Shown here piece after piece: positions 1 to 8,574 of a stretch of DNA of 64,000 nucleotides. The translations under genes and the position numbers were made by a program. Under the pieces are notes generated by a model that saw only the letters and a list, made by a program, of their open reading frames with translations, was not told where the DNA came from and did not search any database. Origin of the DNA: Paractinoplanes maris (GTDB lineage Bacteria > Actinomycetota > Actinomycetes > Mycobacteriales > Micromonosporaceae); NCBI RefSeq assembly GCF_023544465.1, contig NZ_JALPVL010000012.1, forward strand, positions 124,001-188,000, read 5' to 3'. The stretch's first letter is position 1, and each line of letters begins with the position of its first letter.

Positions 1-987
1 ACCGGCGGTGGTACCACCGTTCTGGATGCTGTTCATCTTGACGCCCTCGCGTAACGCGTCGGCCGCGATCTGGGCCTGCGTGCCGTGCACAACCGTGTCG
101 CCCTGCGCCAAGGTCTTGTACGCGTGCTTGAAGCCACCCCAGGCGCCCTCGCTGTCGCTGATGTGGCTGTCGGCGGCGTGCAGCTTCGACGAGTTGAGGA
201 ACAGCGAACCGTACTGGAAGTCGGACATCGAGTCGTCCATGGTCCGGGCGATCCGGGTGCAGACCTGGGCGAGCGCGGGGAACTTGCTGCCCAGCGCGGT
301 GATGGCGTCGCTGAGCTGGCGCATCACCCGCACGATCCGGCCGGCCCACTCGGCCACCATCAGCGCCACCTCGGCCAGGATCTTGGGGATCGTCACGACC
401 AGCAGCGCCTGGACGGCCTTGGAGATCGCGGCCCCGACCAGCTCGGCGATCAGATCGCGGACCATGTTGCGGAACACGCCGACGATCGCGCCGGCGATCA
501 GCGTGGCCTCGGCCATCGCGTCGGCGACCTCGCCCAGCGCCAGGCTGCTGTCGGCCATCGTGGACGCCTTCGCGCGATAGGCCGTGACCGCGTCGGAGAC
601 CCAGCGCGACGTCGCGGTGCTCACCTGGCCGGCGAAGTAGTCGGTGGCCTCGTACGTCCGGGCCTGCAGGTTGCGCCAGGTGGCGGCGTGACCCTCGATC
701 TCCTTGGGGTCGCCGAGCAGGGCGTCCAGCGGCTCCCGCAGGCAGTCCAGGTGCTCCATGAGCCAGCCGACACCGGCCGCGAAGACCGCCTGGAACGGAT
801 CCATGATCGCGCCCAGCGCGCTCAGCCCGACCACCGCGGCGTTGCCGGCGGCGCCGAAGTAGTTCTCCTCCTTGATGCCGTCCTTGACACCCATGGCCGC
901 CTCGAGGATGCCGGCACCCTCGTATCCCTTGGTCTCGGCCTCGGGCGCGATCAGGCTCGACCGGGACAGCGCGGCCGCGTCGCTCAT
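1..987 (-). CDS. WXG100/LXG-like type VII secretion-associated protein, C-terminus cut by window edge
   Basis: An open frame runs on the minus strand from the ATG at 987 to the window edge with no stop, giving at least 329 residues. It begins MSDAAALSRSSLIAPEAE. It is Ala-rich and largely helical, with a hydrophobic stretch near residues 40-60 (a Gly/Ala-rich segment through GLSALGAIMDPF), a W-based turn (TWRNL) around residue 95, and a second hydrophobic helical region near 150-200. This fits actinobacterial proteins with an N-terminal WXG100-type helical hairpin found beside EspC-like genes and exported by type VII systems. The start codon overlaps the stop of the upstream gene by 4 bp (ATGA), so the pair is translationally coupled. 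The C-terminal domain, which would tell whether this is a toxin, is outside the window. Function is inferred from context and helical pattern only. Confidence 0.6.
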   Translation of the reverse strand, partial: MSDAAALSRSSLIAPEAETKGYEGAGILEAAMGVKDGIKEENYFGAAGNAAVVGLSALGAIMDPFQAVFAAGVGWLMEHLDCLREPLDALLGDPKEIEGHAATWRNLQARTYEATDYFAGQVSTATSRWVSDAVTAYRAKASTMADSSLALGEVADAMAEATLIAGAIVGVFRNMVRDLIAELVGAAISKAVQALLVVTIPKILAEVALMVAEWAGRIVRVMRQLSDAITALGSKFPALAQVCTRIARTMDDSMSDFQYGSLFLNSSKLHAADSHISDSEGAWGGFKHAYKTLAQGDTVVHGTQAQIAADALREGVKMNSIQNGGTTAG

Positions 988-1289
988 CGCGTGCCCTTGA
1001 TCCGGTCGGCGGCCCGCTCGTCGGTGTGCTCGTAGTCGTCGGCCAGCGCGCGCACCTGGCCGGCCAGGCCATTCATGCCGTCCACAGTCTTCTGGTACGC
1101 GGCGATCGCCTCATCCGCGTGCGGATTCATGTAGACATTCGCGATCACGGCACCCACGAAGTATCCGTACGCGTTGCTGGACACGCGGATGTGCGCCGCC
1201 GCGGCCCGTGCCTCGTCGAGCATGCGCCCCGTCTCGTCGACGTCGCGCGCGTGCCGCCGAACCTCCTCGGGCGGAACCTCAATGCCCAT
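984..1289 (-). CDS. EspC-family type VII secretion target (ESX-1 secreted-protein-like)
   Basis: A 101-residue protein starting MGIEVPPEEVRRHARDVD. The upstream in-frame ATG at 1364 is not used here because the ATG at 1289 has a good ribosome site (GGGGGA, 4 nt before it) and gives the length usual for the family. The protein is two amphipathic helices around a central hydrophobic segment (YGYFVGAVIANVY), and ends DERAADRIKGTR. This is the pattern of the EspC/T7SS-target family (PF10824-like), about 100 residues, secreted with or beside WXG100 proteins. It overlaps the downstream gene by 4 bp, so both are probably co-expressed and may form a secreted or chaperone-like heterodimer. The assignment rests on size, pattern and neighbour. 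Confidence 0.65.
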   Translation of the reverse strand: MGIEVPPEEVRRHARDVDETGRMLDEARAAAAHIRVSSNAYGYFVGAVIANVYMNPHADEAIAAYQKTVDGMNGLAGQVRALADDYEHTDERAADRIKGTR

Positions 1290-1380
1290 CGTGTCCCCCG
1301 GATCCACATCTCTAGGCAGCGCTAAGCACGCTAGCCCATCCGGGCCAGCCTGGCTGCACCCCATCGATGTGGATCAACCG

Positions 1381-2916
1381 TCACCGCAGCGGGCCGACGG
1401 CGTCCTCGATCCGGGCGCGCAGGTCGCGGCCCGCCACGACCGACCGGGCGGCCTCGAGCGCCGGGGCCAGGAACAGGTCGGGGCCGGGCCGGCCCGCGGC
1501 GGGCTCGAGGGCGGCGATCGCGGCCCGGCCGGCCGGCGACGGGACGAGCGGCTCGCGCAGCTGCAGGCCGCGGACCGCGGAGATCAGTTCGACGGCGAGC
1601 AGGCTGGTCAGATTGTCGAGGACCGTGCGCAGCTTCTTGGTGGCGGCCCAGCCCATCGAGACGTGGTCCTCCTGCATGCCGCTGGTCGGCAGCGAGTCGA
1701 CCGAGGCGGGTGCGGCCAGCCGGCGGTTCTCGGCGACGATCCCGGCCGCCGTGTACTGGGCGATCATCAGGCCCGAGTTGACACCGGCGTCGGGGGAGAG
1801 GAACGGCGGCAGCCGGCGGTTGCGCGTCACGTCGAGCAGGCGGTCGACGCGGCGTTCGGCGATCGCGCCCACCTCGGCGGCGGCGATGGCCAGGAAGTCG
1901 GCGGCGAAGCCGAGCGGCGCGCCGTGGAAGTTGCCGGTCGACTCGACCCGCCCGTCGGGCAGCACGACCGGGTTGTCCACCACGGACACCAGCTCGCGGG
2001 CGGCGGTCGTGCGGACGAAATCGAGCGTGTCGCGGGCGGCTCCGGCCACCTGCGGGGCGCAGCGCATCGAATACGCGTCCTGCACCGCGTGGGCCAGGTC
2101 GTCGCGGTGCGAATCCATGATCGCCGAGCCCTGGAGCAGCTGGAGGATGTTGGCGGCCGAGGCCGACTGGCCGGGGTGCGGGCGGATCTCGTGCAGCTCG
2201 GGCAGGAACGGCCGCTCCGAGCCCAGCATCGCCTCGATCGCCAGCGCCGCGGTCACGTCGGCCATCGCGAACAGGTGCGCGGCGTCGTCAATGGCGAGCA
2301 GCAGCATGCCCAGCATGCCGTCGGTGCCGTTGATCAGCGCCAGCCCCTCCTTGGCGGCCAGCTCGAGCGGCTCGATGCCGGCCGTGTGCAGCGCCTCGGC
2401 CGCGGCCAGGCGGGCGCCGTCCTTGCCCAGCACCCAGCCCTCGCCGAGCAGCACGATCGCGCAGTGGGCCAGCGGGGCCAGGTCGCCCGAGGCGCCCAGC
2501 GAGCCGTGCTCGGGCACCCACGGGGTGATGTCGTGGTTGAGCAGGTCGGCCAGGCCCTGGGCGAGCACCGGGCGGACACCCGAGCGGCCCAGCGCGAGCG
2601 AGCGCAGCCGCAGCAGCATCATCGCCCGCACCACCTCGCGGGGCATGGGCGCGCCGATGCCGGCCGCGTGCGAGCGGATCAGCGCGTGCTGGAGCTCGGC
2701 TCGGCGCTCGGGGGCGATGGACGTGTTGGCCAGCGCGCCGAAGCCGGTCGACACCCCGTACACGGGACGGCCGGAGGCCTCGATCCGGTCGACGATCTCG
2801 CGGCTCGTGGCCATGGCGGTGACGGTCTCGGGGGCGATCTCGACGCGGGCGTCACCGCGAGCGACCGCGAGCACATCGGCCGGAGTCACGCCGGTGGGCT
2901 GGACTGTGACGATCAT
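1381..2916 (-). CDS. hutH: Histidine ammonia-lyase
   Basis: HutH deaminates L-histidine to trans-urocanate, the first step of histidine catabolism, in the cytoplasm. The 511-residue protein has the usual length of about 510. The Ala-Ser-Gly triad that cyclises to the MIO electrophile is visible in SLGASGDLAPLAH at residues 142-144, and the family motifs YGVSTGFGALA (residues 53-63), QDAYSMRC and SADxLPTSGMQEDHVSMG-type C-terminal sequence (SVDSLPTSGMQEDH) are present. The ATG at 2916 overlaps the hutI stop by 4 bp (ATGA), which fixes the start; the longer open frame upstream is only hutI read in another frame. It is the last gene of the minus-strand hut operon, so it is expected to be co-transcribed from upstream of the RpiR gene. 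Confidence 0.96.
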   Translation of the reverse strand: MIVTVQPTGVTPADVLAVARGDARVEIAPETVTAMATSREIVDRIEASGRPVYGVSTGFGALANTSIAPERRAELQHALIRSHAAGIGAPMPREVVRAMMLLRLRSLALGRSGVRPVLAQGLADLLNHDITPWVPEHGSLGASGDLAPLAHCAIVLLGEGWVLGKDGARLAAAEALHTAGIEPLELAAKEGLALINGTDGMLGMLLLAIDDAAHLFAMADVTAALAIEAMLGSERPFLPELHEIRPHPGQSASAANILQLLQGSAIMDSHRDDLAHAVQDAYSMRCAPQVAGAARDTLDFVRTTAARELVSVVDNPVVLPDGRVESTGNFHGAPLGFAADFLAIAAAEVGAIAERRVDRLLDVTRNRRLPPFLSPDAGVNSGLMIAQYTAAGIVAENRRLAAPASVDSLPTSGMQEDHVSMGWAATKKLRTVLDNLTSLLAVELISAVRGLQLREPLVPSPAGRAAIAALEPAAGRPGPDLFLAPALEAARSVVAGRDLRARIEDAVGPLR

Positions 2917-4097
2917 GATGACTGGCCTTCGGTGAGTTCGAACGCGTCGGACAGCAGTCCGCCGTGCAGGATCTGTTTGATCAGGGGAACGCCGGGCCGG
3001 TAGGCCAGGTGCAGGTGGGACGGCGCGTCGAGCACCGCCAGGTCGGCCCGGGCACCGGGGCGCAACCGGCCGATGTCGTCGCGGCGCAAGGCCCGCGCGC
3101 CGCCGGCGGTCGCCGCGAACACGGCTTCGGCCGGTGTCATCCGCATGTCCCGGACGGCGAGCGCGATGCAGAACGGCATCGACGAGGTGTAGGAGGAGCC
3201 GGGATTGCAGTCGGTGGCGAGCGCCACCGAGACGCCGGCGTCGATCAGCCGGCGCGCGTCGGGGTAGGGCGAGCGGGTCGAGAACTCGGCTCCGGGCAGC
3301 AGCGTGGCGACCGTCGCCGATCCGGCCAGCGCGTCGACATCGGCGCTGCTCAGATGCGTGCAGTGGTCGGCGCTGGCCGCCCCCAGCTCGACCGCGAGCC
3401 GGACGCCGGGCCCCTCGGCCAGCTGGTTGGCGTGCACCCGGAGCCCCAGGCCCTTGCGGCGGCCGGCGGTCAGGATCGCCCGGGTCTGCTCCTCGTCGAA
3501 GGCGCCGCGCTCGCAGAACACGTCGATCCATTTCGCGTACGGGGCGCAGGCCTCCAGCATCGGGCCGCGCACCAGATCCACGTACTCGCCGGGGTCGCTC
3601 CCGGCCGGCACCACGTGCGCGCCGAGGAACGTCGTCTCGTCGCTCAGCTCGCGCGCGATCCGCAACGACCGGGCCTCGTCGGCGACGTTCAGCCCGTACC
3701 CGCTCTTGATCTCGATCGTGGTGGTGCCCTGCCGCCGCGCCTCACCGACGAGCCGCCGGGCCCGGCCGAGCAGCTCGTCGTCGCCGGCCGCCCGGGTTGC
3801 CGCGACCGTGGTGCGGATGCCACCGCCGGTGTACGGCTCGCCGGCCATCCGCGCGCCGAACTCGGCCGCCCGGTCACCGGCGAAGACCAGGTGCGCGTGA
3901 CTGTCCACAAAGCCCGGCAGGACGGCGCCGCCCCGGGCGTCGATCCGCTGATCGGCCGCGGGGGCCTGCGATGACGGGCCGATCCAGGCGATGCGGTCGC
4001 CCTCGATCGCCACGGCCACGTCTTTCCGTACGCCGAGCAGGCCCTCGCCCTCGTCATTGGTGACCAGCTCGCCGATGTTGTCGATGACGATGCTCAT
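2913..4097 (-). CDS. hutI: Imidazolonepropionase
   Basis: HutI opens the imidazolone ring to give N-formimino-L-glutamate, the third hut step. The 394-residue amidohydrolase-fold protein has the metal-binding HxH near residues 67-69 (GFVDSHAHLVFAGDR), the substrate-loop sequence GGGIRTTVAATR, the EIKSGYGL motif, a metal His in LRVHANQLAEG, and the Asp metal ligand in ALATDCNPGSSYT. The start is the ATG at 4097, preceded by GAGGAG. A 20-bp perfect tandem duplication covers the ribosome site and start codon, so a second ATG lies 20 bp upstream but is out of frame. It overlaps hutH by 4 bp. Family recognition is secure. Confidence 0.95.
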   Translation of the reverse strand: MSIVIDNIGELVTNDEGEGLLGVRKDVAVAIEGDRIAWIGPSSQAPAADQRIDARGGAVLPGFVDSHAHLVFAGDRAAEFGARMAGEPYTGGGIRTTVAATRAAGDDELLGRARRLVGEARRQGTTTIEIKSGYGLNVADEARSLRIARELSDETTFLGAHVVPAGSDPGEYVDLVRGPMLEACAPYAKWIDVFCERGAFDEEQTRAILTAGRRKGLGLRVHANQLAEGPGVRLAVELGAASADHCTHLSSADVDALAGSATVATLLPGAEFSTRSPYPDARRLIDAGVSVALATDCNPGSSYTSSMPFCIALAVRDMRMTPAEAVFAATAGGARALRRDDIGRLRPGARADLAVLDAPSHLHLAYRPGVPLIKQILHGGLLSDAFELTEGQSS

Positions 4098-4131
4098 GGG
4101 CGCCGCTCCTCGCTCATGGGCGCCGCTCCTC
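4092..4131. repeat. 20-bp perfect tandem duplication at the hutF/hutI junction
   Basis: GCTCATGGGCGCCGCTCCTC occurs twice head to tail (4092-4111 and 4112-4131). On the coding (minus) strand each copy holds a GAGGAG ribosome site and an ATG. The copy nearer hutI supplies its real start; the other copy overlaps the hutF stop as ATGA, the arrangement seen at the other junctions of this operon. Confidence 0.95.
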
Positions 4132-5748
4132 GACGAATGACCGTGCCGCCGCGGAAGGTGCGCGCCCGTCGGTGGTGAGTGGGCTGTCGTCGGTGGTGAG
4201 TGCGCGCCCGTCGGTGGTGAGCGCGCGTTCGTCGGTGGTGAGCGCGCGTTCATCGGCGGGAAGCGCGCGCCCGTCGGCGGGAAGCGCTCGATCTCCTGGG
4301 AGCGCCTCCGGATCACGGGGAAGCGGGCCTTGGCGGCCGGTGAGTGCCGTGATCGCGGCGCTGAGTGCGCGCGGGACGTCGATCGCGGTGTGGCGGCCCT
4401 CGGACACGATCATCCGGCCGTCCGCCACGACGTGCGTGATGTCGGCTGCCGTCGCGGCCAGAACGGCCTGTGCGGGATCGGCTCCGGCAGTGCGGACGGT
4501 GTCGAGCGCCACGCAGACGAAGTCGGCCCGGTGGCCGGGGGCGAGGTCTCCGGCGTCGAACCAGCCGATCGACCTGTGGTTGGCCGCGGCGGCGATCAAC
4601 TCGGCCGGGGTGAACCGGCCGCGCTGCTCGCTGGCCAGCCGGTCGTTCATCTCCAGACCCCGCAGCTCCTCGAACTGGTCGATCACGGCGTGGCTGTCGC
4701 TGCCCAGGCTCAGCGCCGCGCCGGCCCCGGCCAACCGGCGGGCCGGCCCGATGCCGTCGGCGAGGTCGCGTTCGGTGGTGGGGCAGAAGCACACCTGGTG
4801 ATCGCCAAGGATGTCGATGTCGCGATCGGTGAGGTGGGTAGCGTGCACGGCCACGGTCATCGGCTGCCAGACGCCGTGCGCCTCGAGCAGCTCGGTCGGT
4901 GTGCAACCGTGGACAGCCTGGCACTGCTCGTTCTCGGCGCGTTGCTCGGAGAGATGCACGTGCACGGGCTGGCCGTCGGTGCGGTGGGCGAAGGTCGACA
5001 TGACATCGGCCGGGACCGCCCGGACCGAGTGCAGGGCCGCGCCGATCTTGGCGTGCGGCTGGGCGCGCAGCAGGTCGGTGCGGGCCGACCAGCCGTCCAG
5101 GTCGCCATCGCCGTAGCGGCGCTGCACTCCCTCGAGCGGTTTGGCGTCCACACCGGACGTCAGATAGAGCGTGTCCAGCAACGTGATCCGGATGCCGGCG
5201 TCGGCCGCTGCCTGGAGAAGCGCGTGACCCATCGCGTTCGGATCGCCGTAGGGCACGCCGTCGGGGCCGTGGTGCAGGTAGTGGAACTCGCCGACCGCGG
5301 TGATCCCGGACAGGGCCATCTCGGCATACACGCCGCGGGCCAGCGCGTAGTAGGAGTCCGGATCGAGGCGGCCGGCGACCGCGTACATGAGGTCGCGCCA
5401 CGTCCAGAAACTGCCGCCGCCCGCGTGCGTGCGCCCCCGCAAAGCCCGGTGAAAGGCATGCGAATGCGCGTTCGCAAAGCCCGGCAGAACCAGGCCAGGC
5501 AGGTGGATGCCCGTTTTGTCCGCGCCAGGGGTGGGGAAGGTGGGCGCGGGGGCCGGGGGAGCGCCCGCGGTGGGCGCGCCGGCTGCGCTGGGCGCGGCGG
5601 CAAGGGGACTGCCCGGGGCGGGCTCGCCGGTGGAAGGGCTGCCTGCGGTCGGGGTGATGGCGGTGATCACGCCGTCGTGGACGTCGATGCGGACGTTGCG
5701 GGCGAGGCGGCCGCTCGTCCAGGCGTACTCGGCGAAGTAGACAGTCAT
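4114..5748 (-). CDS. hutF: Formimidoylglutamate deiminase
   Basis: HutF hydrolyses N-formimino-L-glutamate to N-formyl-L-glutamate and ammonia, so this organism uses the five-step deiminase branch. The 544-residue protein has the amidohydrolase metal motifs NAHSHAFHRALRGR, VHVHLSEQ, VHATHL and LSLGSDSHAVID, plus EFHYLHH. The start at 5748 overlaps the upstream stop by 4 bp. The protein is longer than the roughly 450 residues usual for the family for two reasons: an Ala/Pro/Gly-rich insertion around residues 35-75, and a C-terminal tail of about 50 residues made of degenerate 7-residue repeats (RALTTDG, RALPADE). Both sit outside the catalytic core, so activity is expected to be kept. Confidence 0.92.
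   Translation of the reverse strand: MTVYFAEYAWTSGRLARNVRIDVHDGVITAITPTAGSPSTGEPAPGSPLAAAPSAAGAPTAGAPPAPAPTFPTPGADKTGIHLPGLVLPGFANAHSHAFHRALRGRTHAGGGSFWTWRDLMYAVAGRLDPDSYYALARGVYAEMALSGITAVGEFHYLHHGPDGVPYGDPNAMGHALLQAAADAGIRITLLDTLYLTSGVDAKPLEGVQRRYGDGDLDGWSARTDLLRAQPHAKIGAALHSVRAVPADVMSTFAHRTDGQPVHVHLSEQRAENEQCQAVHGCTPTELLEAHGVWQPMTVAVHATHLTDRDIDILGDHQVCFCPTTERDLADGIGPARRLAGAGAALSLGSDSHAVIDQFEELRGLEMNDRLASEQRGRFTPAELIAAAANHRSIGWFDAGDLAPGHRADFVCVALDTVRTAGADPAQAVLAATAADITHVVADGRMIVSEGRHTAIDVPRALSAAITALTGRQGPLPRDPEALPGDRALPADGRALPADERALTTDERALTTDGRALTTDDSPLTTDGRAPSAAARSFVEERRP
4158..4305. repeat. 21-bp minisatellite inside the 3' end of hutF
   Basis: About seven degenerate copies of a 21-bp unit (plus-strand core CGTCGGTGGTGAGCGCGCG) encode the heptapeptide series RALPADG, RALPADE, RALTTDE, RALTTDG. 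Two subtypes are visible (GGTGGTGAG and GGCGGGAAG versions), as expected from slippage followed by drift. Confidence 0.85.
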
Positions 5749-6920
5749 GTCAGGTCGCCGAGGACCCGGGCGAGCGCCTCGATGCCCGCCACGCAATCCT
5801 CCGGTTCGGCGTGCTCGGCCGGGGAGTGCGAGACACCCGTCGGGTTGCGCACGAACAGCATCGCGGTCGGCACGTGGGCCGACAGCACTCCCGCGTCGTG
5901 CCCCGCGCCCGTCGGCAGGATCGGCGCTCCGCCGAGCAGCCCGGCGATCCGTGCCGCCAGCGACTCCTCGAAGGTCACCTCGGCACTGAACGACTCCGGC
6001 GTCACCGTGATCCCGGTGCCGTCCCGCCCGGCCCGCTCGTGCGCCCGCTTGATCACCGCGTCGACGACCCCGTCCAGCGTGCCGGTCTCGGCCGCCCGCG
6101 CGTCCAGCCAGCCCCGCACCAGCGACGGGATCGCGTTGGTGGCGTTCGGCTCGACCTCGACCCGGGCCATCGTCGCGTGCGCCCCGGCCAGCCGGGCCTC
6201 CTTGTTGGCCGCCAGCACCGTGTACGCGAAGGTCAGCATCGGGTCGCGCCGGTCGGCCATCCGGGTGGTGCCCGCGTGGTCGCCGATGCCGGTGAAATCG
6301 AACCGCCAGCGCCCGTGCGGCCAGATCGCGCTGGCCACCCCGACCGGCACGTCGAGCGCGCGCCCCTGCTCGATGTGCAGCTCGACCAGCGAGTTGATCC
6401 GGCCGGTCAGCCCGGGCAGCCGGCCCGCGGGTGTGTCGCCGAGGGCCTCACCGAACGTGATGCCCTCCCGGTCGGTCAACGCCGCCGCCTGCGCGGGCTC
6501 GATCGCACCGCTCAGGAGGCGGGACCCGAGGCACGGTACGCCGAACCGGCCCCCCTCCTCCTCGACGAACGCGACGACGGCGATCGGCCGCCGCGGCACG
6601 TGCCCCCGCCGGCGCAGCTCGTCGACCGCCAGGAACGCGCTGACGATGCCGAGTGGCCCGTCGAAGCCCCCGCCGTGCGGCACCGAGTCGAAGTGCGAGC
6701 CGGTGAGCACCGCGTCGTGGCCCCACTGGTCACCCCACCAGGCGAACAGGTTGCCGTTGCCGTCGTCGGTGACCGCCATGTCCCGGCGGGCGGCCTGGTT
6801 GCGGAACCAGTCGCGCAGCACCAGTTCCGGTTCCTCCAGCGCGTAACGCAGGTAGCCCCCGTTGCGGACCCGCCCGATCGGCGCGATCCCGTTCCACAGC
6901 TCGGCGAACGTCGCGGTCAC
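5745..6920 (-). CDS. M20-family amidohydrolase (allantoate amidohydrolase/N-carbamoyl amino acid hydrolase type) in the hut operon
   Basis: A 391-residue dinuclear metal hydrolase of the AmaB/AllC/HyuC type. Visible motifs: GSHFDSVPHGGGFDGPLG (metal His and bridging Asp), EEEGGRFG (catalytic and metal Glu), ELHIEQG (metal His), a dimerisation-domain segment GIGDHAGTTRM, and a C-terminal TGAGHDAG and SHSPAEH (last metal His). The start is GTG at 6920, overlapping the hutU stop as GTGA. In actinobacterial hut loci a gene of this family is found between hutU and hutF, where an HutG-type N-formylglutamate deformylase would otherwise be needed. No hutG is present here, so the likely substrate is N-formyl-L-glutamate, giving glutamate and formate. 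The family is secure; the substrate is inferred from context. Confidence 0.85.
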   Translation of the reverse strand: MTATFAELWNGIAPIGRVRNGGYLRYALEEPELVLRDWFRNQAARRDMAVTDDGNGNLFAWWGDQWGHDAVLTGSHFDSVPHGGGFDGPLGIVSAFLAVDELRRRGHVPRRPIAVVAFVEEEGGRFGVPCLGSRLLSGAIEPAQAAALTDREGITFGEALGDTPAGRLPGLTGRINSLVELHIEQGRALDVPVGVASAIWPHGRWRFDFTGIGDHAGTTRMADRRDPMLTFAYTVLAANKEARLAGAHATMARVEVEPNATNAIPSLVRGWLDARAAETGTLDGVVDAVIKRAHERAGRDGTGITVTPESFSAEVTFEESLAARIAGLLGGAPILPTGAGHDAGVLSAHVPTAMLFVRNPTGVSHSPAEHAEPEDCVAGIEALARVLGDLT

Positions 6921-8554
6921 CGGGCGTCCCGCATCGGGAGGTGCACGCCCGCGGCGGCCTGCGACTCGTAGCCGGCGTCGACGTGCCGCATCACACCCGT
7001 ACCGGGGTCGTTGGTCAGCACCCGCTCGATCTTCTGCCCGGCCAGCGGCGTGCCGTCGGCCACACAGACCTGACCGGCGTGGATCGAGCGGCCGATGCCG
7101 ACGCCGCCGCCGTGGTGGATCGACACCCAGCTCGCGCCGCTGGCCGTGTTGAGCAGGGCGTTGAGCAGCGGCCAGTCGGCGATCGCGTCGGAGCCGTCGA
7201 GCATCGACTCGGTCTCGCGGTAGGGCGAGGCGACCGAGCCCGAGTCGAGGTGGTCGCGGCCGATCACCAGCGGCGCCTTGAGCTCGCCCGACGCCACCAT
7301 GTCGTTGAAGCGCACGCCGGCCTTGTCCCGCTCGCCGTAGCCGAGCCAGCAGATCCGGGCCGGCAGGCCCTGGAACGCGACGCGCTCCTCGGCCATCTTC
7401 ATCCACCGGGCCAGCGACTCGTTCTCCGGGAAGAGCTCGAGGATGGCCTTGTCGGTCGCCGCGATGTCGGCCGGGTCACCCGAGAGCGCGGCCCAGCGGA
7501 ACGGCCCCTTGCCCTCGGCGAAGAGCGGCCGGATGTACGCCGGGACGAAGCCCGGGAAGTCGAAGGCGCGCTGATAGCCGGCCAGCTGGGCCTCGCCGCG
7601 GATCGAGTTGCCGTAGTCGAACACCTCGGCCCCGGCGTCGAGGAAGCCGACCATGGCGGCGACCTGCTTGGCCATGCTGCCACGGGCGCGCTCGGTGAAC
7701 TCCTCGGGCTTCGTCCGTGCGTACTCGGCGGCGTCGGCCAGTTCGACGCCGACCGGCAGATACGACAACGGGTCGTGCGCGCTGGTCTGGTCGGTGACGA
7801 TGTCGATCTCGACGCCGCGGGTCAGGATCTCGCCGAACACGAGCGCGGCGTTGCCGACCACCCCGATCGACACCGCGCGCTTCTCCCGCTTGGCCTTCTC
7901 GGCCCGGGCCAGCGCGTCGTCGAGGTCGTCGGCGATCTCGTCGAGGTAGCGGGTGTCGACGCGGCGCCGCAGACGGGTCCGGTCGACGTCGACGATCAGG
8001 CAGACGCCGCCGTTCATGGTCACCGCGAGCGGCTGGGCGCCGCCCATGCCGCCGCAGCCGCCGGTCAGGGTCAGCGTGCCGGCCAGGGTGCCGTTGAACC
8101 GCTTGGCGGCGACGGCGGCGAAGGTCTCGTAGGTGCCCTGCAGGATGCCCTGGGTGCCGATGTAGATCCAGGACCCGGCGGTCATCTGGCCGTACATGGT
8201 CAGGCCGAGGTTCTCCAACCGGCGGAACTCGGGCCAGGTGGCCCAGTCGCCGACGAGGTTGGAGTTGGCGATCAGCACCCGCGGGGCCCATTCATGCGTA
8301 CGGAACACACCCACCGGACGGCCCGACTGCACCAGCAGCGTCTCATCGCCGGCCAGCACGTCGAGCTCCCGCACGATCGCGTGGAAGGACGGCCAGTCCC
8401 GCGCGGCCCGTCCGGTGCCGCCATAGACCACCAGGTCCTCGGGGCGCTCGGCCACGTCGGGGTCGAGGTTGTTCATCAGCATCCGCTTGGCCGCCTCCTG
8501 CGGCCAGCCCTGGGCGGTGTACGCCGTTCCGCGCGGTGCCCTGATCTCCGACAT
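6917..8554 (-). CDS. hutU: Urocanate hydratase
   Basis: HutU adds water to urocanate to give 4-imidazolone-5-propionate, using tightly bound NAD+ as electrophile. The 545-residue protein has the normal length. Visible family features are the N-terminal LRAxGWxQE-like start (TAYTAQGWPQEAAKRML), MYGQMTAGSWIYIGTQGI, the Gly-rich TGGCGGMGGAQP stretch that contacts NAD+, DQTSAHDP, and the C-terminal HHGGGVGIGRSIHAG. The ATG at 8554 is preceded by AGGAAGG. It is 20 bp downstream of the RpiR-type regulator gene, with no room for a separate promoter beyond that gap, so hutU is probably read from the regulator promoter. Confidence 0.96.
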   Translation of the reverse strand: MSEIRAPRGTAYTAQGWPQEAAKRMLMNNLDPDVAERPEDLVVYGGTGRAARDWPSFHAIVRELDVLAGDETLLVQSGRPVGVFRTHEWAPRVLIANSNLVGDWATWPEFRRLENLGLTMYGQMTAGSWIYIGTQGILQGTYETFAAVAAKRFNGTLAGTLTLTGGCGGMGGAQPLAVTMNGGVCLIVDVDRTRLRRRVDTRYLDEIADDLDDALARAEKAKREKRAVSIGVVGNAALVFGEILTRGVEIDIVTDQTSAHDPLSYLPVGVELADAAEYARTKPEEFTERARGSMAKQVAAMVGFLDAGAEVFDYGNSIRGEAQLAGYQRAFDFPGFVPAYIRPLFAEGKGPFRWAALSGDPADIAATDKAILELFPENESLARWMKMAEERVAFQGLPARICWLGYGERDKAGVRFNDMVASGELKAPLVIGRDHLDSGSVASPYRETESMLDGSDAIADWPLLNALLNTASGASWVSIHHGGGVGIGRSIHAGQVCVADGTPLAGQKIERVLTNDPGTGVMRHVDAGYESQAAAGVHLPMRDAR

Positions 8555-8574
8555 CGTCGACCTTCCTGTTCTTC

